Below, in pieces: positions 18,011 to 22,476 of a stretch of 22,476 bases of DNA (the stretch's first letter is position 1; the number at the start of each line of letters is the position of its first letter). Made by a program: the position numbers and the translations under genes. Source of the stretch: DATEOR01 sp046734455. GTDB lineage: Bacteria > Actinomycetota > Thermoleophilia > Gaiellales > Gaiellaceae. The notes beneath the pieces were generated by a model, which was not told where the DNA came from, made no database searches, and saw nothing but the letters and a program-made list of their open reading frames with translations. Where the stretch lies: NCBI GenBank assembly GCA_046734455.1, contig JBKPRJ010000091.1:1-22476 (forward strand). The letters are read 5' to 3'.

Positions 18011-19014
18011 AGCGTGCGGCCATCAACGGCTTCGGACGGATCGGACGCAACTTCCTCCGTGCCTACCTTGAGCGCCGCCCCGACTACGAGATCGTCGCCG
18101 TCAACGATCTCGGCGATCCGCCAACGATGGCGCACCTTCTGCGGTTCGACTCGCTCCTGGGGCCCCTGCGCCAAGCGGTCGCGGTCGGCAGCGAGACGAT
18201 TACGGTGGGGGATCTCAATCTGCGGGCGCTCTCGATTGCCGAGCCCGCGAACCTCCCCTGGCGAGAGCTCGAAATCGATGTGGTCGTCGAGGCGACGGGG
18301 CACTTTGCGGAGCGAGTCAAGGCGCAGGCGCACCTCGACGCAGGAGCCCGCGCAGTTGTTATCTCGGCAGTGGCCAAGGATGCGGACGTGACACTGGTGC
18401 CGGGCGTCAACGACAGCGCCTACAACCCCGACCGCCACTTCATCGTCTCGAACGCGTCGTGCACGACCAACTGTGTCACGCCTATGGCGAAAGTGATCCA
18501 CGAAGCCTTCGGGATCGAGCGCGGCTTCATGACGACGGTGCATGCCTACACGGCAGGGCAGCCGATCCTCGATATGCCGCACAAGGATTTACGCCGGGCG
18601 CGCGCCGCAGCGATCAACCTGATCCCCACGACGACAGGTGCGGCACGCGCGCTTGGAACGGTCCTGCCGGAGCTGGAGGGGAAGATCGGCGCGATGGCGA
18701 TCCGAGCACCGATTCCCGTCGGCTCCCTCGTCGACCTCGTCGTGGAACTGTCGGAGCCCGTCGGACGCGACGAGGTGAACGCAGCCTTCCGGGAAGCAGC
18801 CGAGACAGCTCCGCTCAGCCGGATCATCCGCTATGCAGACGAGCCCCTGGTCTCGAGCGACATCATCCGCTCCCCATACTCATGCGTCTACGACAGCCAG
18901 CTGACGATGTCGGAGGGCGACCTCGTGAAGGTCTTCGGTTGGTACGACAACGAGTGGGGCTACAGCTGTCGCCTCGTCGACCTCGTCGAGCGAATGGTGG
19001 CAGGGAATCGATGA
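18007..19014 (+). CDS. gap: Glyceraldehyde-3-phosphate dehydrogenase, type I
   Basis: The 335-aa full-length GAPDH oxidises glyceraldehyde-3-phosphate to 1,3-bisphosphoglycerate with NAD(P). Clear motifs are the Rossmann start INGFGRIGRNFLRA, VNDLGD at the cofactor ribose position, the active site SNASCTTNC, the catalytic base and loop MTTVHAYTAGQ, DMPHKDLRRARAAA, TTTGAARALG, and the terminal FGWYDNEWGYSCRL. No residue is obviously missing. It overlaps both neighbours by ATGA and is not accompanied by pgk or tpi, so it may be a second, stress-linked copy rather than the main glycolytic enzyme; that is inference. Confidence 0.96.
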   Translation: MKRAAINGFGRIGRNFLRAYLERRPDYEIVAVNDLGDPPTMAHLLRFDSLLGPLRQAVAVGSETITVGDLNLRALSIAEPANLPWRELEIDVVVEATGHFAERVKAQAHLDAGARAVVISAVAKDADVTLVPGVNDSAYNPDRHFIVSNASCTTNCVTPMAKVIHEAFGIERGFMTTVHAYTAGQPILDMPHKDLRRARAAAINLIPTTTGAARALGTVLPELEGKIGAMAIRAPIPVGSLVDLVVELSEPVGRDEVNAAFREAAETAPLSRIIRYADEPLVSSDIIRSPYSCVYDSQLTMSEGDLVKVFGWYDNEWGYSCRLVDLVERMVAGNR

Positions 19015-19982
19015 CTCGCGAGCGACGCCTGTCGCGCCCCGAGCTCCTTGCATTCCTCGGCGAGATGCTGATGATCCGACGCTTCGAGGAAAAGGTCGTG
19101 GAGCGTTTTCGTGCCGGCGATCTGGCCGGCTTCCTTCACGCCTGCATCGGCCAAGAGGCCATTGCCGTCGGCGTTTGCCGGGCCCTCGAACAAGGCGACG
19201 TGATTGCCTCGACGCACCGTGCGCACGGGCACGTGCTTGCAAATGGAACACCGGCGAACGAGGTGATGGCTGAGCTGTACGGGAAGAAGGAGGGCTGCTC
19301 GCACGGCTACGGCGGCTCGATGCACCTCTATGACGTCGCGCGCGGCAACATGGGCGCCAACGCCGTCGTTGGCGGCGGGCTCCCTGCGATGGTCGGTGCG
19401 GCGCTCGCCTTCCGGATGCGTCAAGAGCCACACGTCGCGGTCGCGTTCTTCGGTGACGGCGCGACCAACATCGGCACCTTCCACGAATCCATGAACCTTG
19501 CCCAGCTCTGGCAAGTCCCGGTCGTCTTTGTCTGCGAGAACAATCGCTGGGCCGAGTCGACACCACAGTCCCAGCATCAGCCGATCCGAGACCTGACGCA
19601 GCGCGCGGCGGCGTACGGGATGCACACGTTCGACGTGGACGGACAGGATGTCGAAGCAGTTCACGTTGCCGCCCTCGACGCGCTCGAGCATGCGCGGGCG
19701 GGCAACGGGCCCGTCTTCCTGCTCTGCGAGACAGAGCGCTTGACCGGCCACTACATCGGCGATCCGCAGGTCTACCGCGATAAGGATGACCTCCGCCGAC
19801 TGCAGGCGACGCGAGACCCGATTTCAATCCTCCGCGCGCGGCTCGAACCGAGCGACGAGGAGTGGGATGGGCTCGAACGCGAGGCCCAGGCTGTCGTCGA
19901 CACATCAGTCGAGTTCGCGCGAGCCGGGACAGATCCCGATCCTCGCGACGCGCTCGAAAACGTCTATGCCGAGCCGTCATGA
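19011..19982 (+). CDS. Thiamine-diphosphate dehydrogenase E1 alpha subunit (PDH/acetoin type)
   Basis: The 323-aa E1-alpha has MIRRFEEKV near the N-terminus, HRAHGHVLANG, the invariant GYGGSMHLYD, and the thiamine diphosphate motif GDGATNIGTFHESMNLA...CENN. The phosphorylation-loop region is GHYIGDPQVYRDKDD. It should decarboxylate pyruvate or acetoin and pass the acyl group to an E2 lipoyl domain. No E1-beta, E2 or E3 gene follows; the next gene is an unrelated small protein. E1-alpha needs beta to bind thiamine diphosphate and E2, so the partner must be elsewhere or the protein has another role. ATG 19011 overlaps the GAPDH stop. Confidence 0.92.
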   Translation: MTRERRLSRPELLAFLGEMLMIRRFEEKVVERFRAGDLAGFLHACIGQEAIAVGVCRALEQGDVIASTHRAHGHVLANGTPANEVMAELYGKKEGCSHGYGGSMHLYDVARGNMGANAVVGGGLPAMVGAALAFRMRQEPHVAVAFFGDGATNIGTFHESMNLAQLWQVPVVFVCENNRWAESTPQSQHQPIRDLTQRAAAYGMHTFDVDGQDVEAVHVAALDALEHARAGNGPVFLLCETERLTGHYIGDPQVYRDKDDLRRLQATRDPISILRARLEPSDEEWDGLEREAQAVVDTSVEFARAGTDPDPRDALENVYAEPS

Positions 19983-20040
19983 GCGGCAATCGCAGGCGCT
20001 TCCGAGCCCGTGATGGCATCGGCGGAGAAAGGAGTCACCG

Positions 20041-20388
20041 TTGGAACGCCTAGCGATCATCGCGCGCCTCAAGGAAGGAACTGCTCATCGCGCCGCTGAG
20101 CTGATCGACCGGGGGCCCCCGTTCGATCTGTCCGAGATCGGCCTTACCTCACACAGTGTCTTCCTCTCCTCGAAAGAGGTCGTCTTCGTCTTCGAAGGCC
20201 ACCAGGTCGAATGGTTGGTGGATGATTTGGTCGACGACCCGTTCCAGCACGAGATTCAGCGGGCGCTCGACCAGTGGCGGGCGATCGTCGATGGCCCGCC
20301 CGGGATCGCCCGAGAGCAGTTCGGATGGCGCGGGGATGGCGCCAAGCCTGCCTTGGAAGCAGTGGCAGGGATGGGAGGTTCGTCATGA
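20041..20388 (+). CDS. Small hypothetical protein next to a Usp gene
   Basis: The 115-aa protein starts at TTG 20041, which is fixed by AAAGGAG six bases upstream. The alternating pattern (LAIIARLKEGTAHRAAELIDRG ... VVFVFEGHQVEWLVDDLVDDP) resembles a ferredoxin-like alpha+beta barrel of about 90 residues, with no catalytic motif seen. Its stop overlaps the Usp ATG (ATGA), so the two are made together. Function unknown. Confidence 0.65.
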   Translation: MERLAIIARLKEGTAHRAAELIDRGPPFDLSEIGLTSHSVFLSSKEVVFVFEGHQVEWLVDDLVDDPFQHEIQRALDQWRAIVDGPPGIAREQFGWRGDGAKPALEAVAGMGGSS

Positions 20389-20828
20389 TCGTCGTCGGCG
20401 TCGATCATTCGGAGGGCGCGAAGGAAGCGCTCCAGTTCGCTTTCGAGGAGGCGCGGTTGCGTCAGGCGACGCTTTGCGCCGTGCACGCCTGGCAGTTCGG
20501 CTACATCGGCACGACCGGGATCGAGGGCTCTGTCCCTGTGCTCGGCGCTGAGCACGGAGAGCATCGAAGGGCCGCGGAAGCAGCGCTCGCTGCGGCAATC
20601 AGGAAGGCAATTCCCGACACTGGTGACGTGGACGTGAAGTGTCGCGTTCGCGAGGGAGCGGCAGCCGCCGTGCTCGTCGACGAGTCCCGCGGCGCCGATT
20701 TGCTCGTCGTCGGCTCGCGTGGACACGGGGGATTCGCGCAGGTGCTCCTGGGCTCTGTGAGCCAGCAGTGCGCTCACCACGCCGAGTGTCCGGTCGCGAT
20801 CGTGCGGCCGAGGCCGAGCACGCTCTAG
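20385..20828 (+). CDS. Universal stress protein (UspA family), second copy
   Basis: The 147-aa Usp domain has MIVVGVDHSEGAKEALQFAF at the start and the ATP-binding loop LLVVGSRGHGGFAQVLLGSVSQQC...HAECPVAIV near the end (G-x2-G-x9-G-S). GGGAGG lies six bases upstream of ATG 20385, and the start overlaps the previous stop by ATGA. The DUF488 gene begins 5 bp after its stop. It likely binds ATP as a dimer and acts in stress survival. Confidence 0.92.
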   Translation: MIVVGVDHSEGAKEALQFAFEEARLRQATLCAVHAWQFGYIGTTGIEGSVPVLGAEHGEHRRAAEAALAAAIRKAIPDTGDVDVKCRVREGAAAAVLVDESRGADLLVVGSRGHGGFAQVLLGSVSQQCAHHAECPVAIVRPRPSTL

Positions 20829-20833
20829 CGGCG

Positions 20834-21193
20834 ATGGATGTCCGTCTCAAACGCGCCTACGACCCGGCGGCACCATCGGACGGCTACCGGGTCCTGGTCG
20901 ACCGCATCTGGCCGCGCGGCGTGACGCGCGAAGAGGCGCATTTGGGTGAGTGGGCGCGCGAACTTGCGCCGAGCACCGAGCTGCGGCGTTGGTTCGGGCA
21001 TGACCCGTCCCTCTTCGAAGAGTTCCGGCGCCGCTACACCGAAGAGCTCGGGGGGCACACGGAGAAGTTGCGAGAGCTGCGGCGGCTCGCACGCGAGGGA
21101 CGCGTCACGCTGGTCTATGGGGCACGCGACACGGAACACAACGACGCGGTCGTGGTGGCGGACGTCCTCCGAAGAGGCAGACGCTCGACGTGA
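20834..21193 (+). CDS. DUF488 family protein
   Basis: The 119-aa protein has the family hallmarks RVLVDRIWPRGVTREEAHLGEWARELAPSTELRRWFGHDP, EFRRRYTEEL and a closing VTLVYGARDTEHNDAVVVADVL. This small domain is common, and its biochemical role is unknown. It starts at ATG 20834, 5 bp after the Usp stop. The next gene starts within a few bases of its stop codon, so all are probably one operon. Confidence 0.88.
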   Translation: MDVRLKRAYDPAAPSDGYRVLVDRIWPRGVTREEAHLGEWARELAPSTELRRWFGHDPSLFEEFRRRYTEELGGHTEKLRELRRLAREGRVTLVYGARDTEHNDAVVVADVLRRGRRST

Positions 21194-21195
21194 CG

Positions 21196-22476
21196 ATGGT
21201 CTCGCAGCTGGCGCGATTCGTCATCGACCGGTCGTGGGATGACCTCTCCGAACCCGCCCGCACAGACTTGCGCATTCGCGTGCTCGATGCGCTCGGCTGC
21301 GCGCTCGCTGCAACGGAGGCGCCACCCGTCCGAGCCATCCGAGCCGGAATCGACGTCCTCGGTGGACGTCCGCTCTGCACCCTCATCGGTGGTGGCCGGT
21401 CGGCTCCCGACCGCGCCGCCCTCTACAACGGAGCGCTCGTCCGTTACCTCGACTTCAACGACTCGTACTTCGCTCCCGGCGAGACGTGCCACCCCAGCGA
21501 CAATCTCGCGCCCGTCCTGGCGTCCGCCGAGTACGCGCGCGCTTCCGGACGGGACCTCATGACCGCGCTCGCCGTCGCCTACCAGGTGCAGTGCCGGCTC
21601 TCGGACGAGGCGCCCGTGCGGGCCAGGGGCTTCGACCACACGACGCAGGGCTCGTACGCGGCCGCCGCTGGAGCGGCGAAGGCGCTGGGCCTTGGCGAGA
21701 CGGAGACGGCGAATGCCGTCGCAATCGCCGGGACGGCACTCAACGCACTGCGTGTGACGCGCACCGGGGCGTTGTCGCAGTGGAAGGGCCTCGCCTATCC
21801 CTTCACGGCCTTCGGCGCGGTCGAGGCGGCTTTCCTCGCTGCGGGCGGCGTCACCGGACCGGCCCGCGTGTTCGAGGGGAACAAGGGCTTCATGGACGCG
21901 ATCGCCGGACGATTCGAGATCGAGTGGGAACGAGAGGGCCTCGAGCGCGTCCGCCGGACGTTTCTCAAGCGCTACAACGCCGAGATCCACTCGCAGTCTG
22001 CTCTCGAGGCGCTGCTCGAGCTACGCGAGGAGCACGCGCTGGACGCGGCTGCCGTCGAACAGATCGAGCTCGACACCTTCCAGGTCGCCTACGACATCAT
22101 CGGCGGCGGCGAGGAGGGCGCCAAGAAGGAGATCCGGACGAAGGAGGAGGCCGACCACTCGCTCCCCTACCTGCTCGCCGTCGCGCTGCTCGACGGGCAG
22201 GTCATGCCCGAGCAGTTCGCGCCCGAGCGCATCGTCGCACCCGACGTTCAGGCGCTCCTGCGCCGTGTCGAGGTGCGGCCGGCTGCGGATCTCACGGATC
22301 GATTCCCGGCCGAACACCCTTGCCGCCTGCGCATTCGCCTCCTCGGTGGCGCAACGCTCGCCGCCGAGAAGTCCGACTACGAGGGCTTCGTCACCCGACC
22401 CATGGGCTGGGAGCGCGCCCGGGAGAAGTTCGAGCAGCTCGTCACGGCTCGCATCGAGCCGTCACTCGTGACCGAG
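21196..22476 (+). CDS. MmgE/PrpD family protein, C-terminus outside the window
   Basis: At least 427 residues are encoded with no stop before the window ends. The MmgE/PrpD fold is evident: LRIRVLDALGCALAATEAPPVRAI near the N-terminus, AALYNGALVRYLDFNDSYF, CHPSDNLAPVLASAEYA, and KGLAYPFTAFGAVEAAFLAAGGVTGP. The C-terminal lid follows with KRYNAEIHSQSALEALLEL and KEEADHSLPYLLAVALLDGQ. Family members include 2-methylcitrate dehydratase and itaconate-forming aconitate decarboxylase; the substrate cannot be told here. ATG 21196 is chosen, but GTG 21190, overlapping the DUF488 stop by GTGA, would add two residues. Confidence 0.9.
   Translation, partial: MVSQLARFVIDRSWDDLSEPARTDLRIRVLDALGCALAATEAPPVRAIRAGIDVLGGRPLCTLIGGGRSAPDRAALYNGALVRYLDFNDSYFAPGETCHPSDNLAPVLASAEYARASGRDLMTALAVAYQVQCRLSDEAPVRARGFDHTTQGSYAAAAGAAKALGLGETETANAVAIAGTALNALRVTRTGALSQWKGLAYPFTAFGAVEAAFLAAGGVTGPARVFEGNKGFMDAIAGRFEIEWEREGLERVRRTFLKRYNAEIHSQSALEALLELREEHALDAAAVEQIELDTFQVAYDIIGGGEEGAKKEIRTKEEADHSLPYLLAVALLDGQVMPEQFAPERIVAPDVQALLRRVEVRPAADLTDRFPAEHPCRLRIRLLGGATLAAEKSDYEGFVTRPMGWERAREKFEQLVTARIEPSLVTE

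Noticed and set aside
19979..20053. 24-codon ORF overlapping the E1-alpha stop
   Set aside because: It is arginine-rich, overlaps the strong SD and start of the gene at 20041, and has no SD of its own; likely chance.

Overview
The window is high-GC DNA (roughly two thirds G+C by eye). It carries two F420-type oxidoreductases (an LLM-class and a PPOX-class enzyme), strong AAAGGAGG ribosome binding sites, frequent GTG/TTG starts and small CxC-zinc proteins. Together these suggest a soil-type actinobacterium, most plausibly of the Thermoleophilia lineage; that placement is inference.

Region 1 (1-7063) is ordinary accessory chromosome. It holds a partial FAD enzyme, a two-domain VOC protein, a degenerate receiver-like protein, an F420-dependent LLM oxidoreductase, a PAP2 phosphatase coupled to an F420 PPOX-class protein, a GNAT acetyltransferase, a Glu-Pro repeat protein, a small cupin, two tandem CxC zinc-type small proteins, and a decayed fibronectin type III gene.

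Region 2 (about 14030 down to 7031, all on the minus strand) is the exceptional part: one long RNA-repair transcription unit. Reading 5' to 3' it holds a promoter, a short leader with a possible 46-aa ORF and a hairpin, 16 tightly packed tRNA genes, four tandem Y-RNA-like genes, rsr (Ro60/TROVE protein), an RlaP-family nucleotidyltransferase, tRNA-Leu, a 12-codon ORF, a frameshifted SEC-C zinc-motif gene, tRNA-Arg, tRNA-Cys, rtcB (3'-phosphate/2',3'-cyclic-phosphate RNA ligase) and a strong intrinsic terminator. The 19 tRNAs carry anticodons for 18 amino acids (Gly and Ile not seen), nearly all once and none with a full encoded CCA. The four Y RNAs share a 5' strand (GCGGGCCGGA...CGGTTAYC) and a 3' strand (...GACCGC). 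At least two carry a tRNA-like module in the order T arm, closed acceptor stem, D arm, as in the bacterial YrlA class. The inferred function is to rebuild the tRNA pool after RNA damage: RtcB reseals cleaved tRNAs, Rsr with Y RNAs handles damaged or misfolded RNA, and the array supplies a fresh tRNA set.

Region 3 (14258-15553) is a secreted parvulin/SurA-like lipoprotein divergent from that unit. Region 4 (15717-22476) looks like a stress or dormancy cluster. On the minus strand it has DoxX, a universal stress protein and a hemerythrin. On the plus strand it has a chain with three ATGA-type overlaps: a small membrane protein, GAPDH, an orphan E1-alpha dehydrogenase subunit, a small unknown protein, a second universal stress protein, a DUF488 protein and an incomplete MmgE/PrpD protein.
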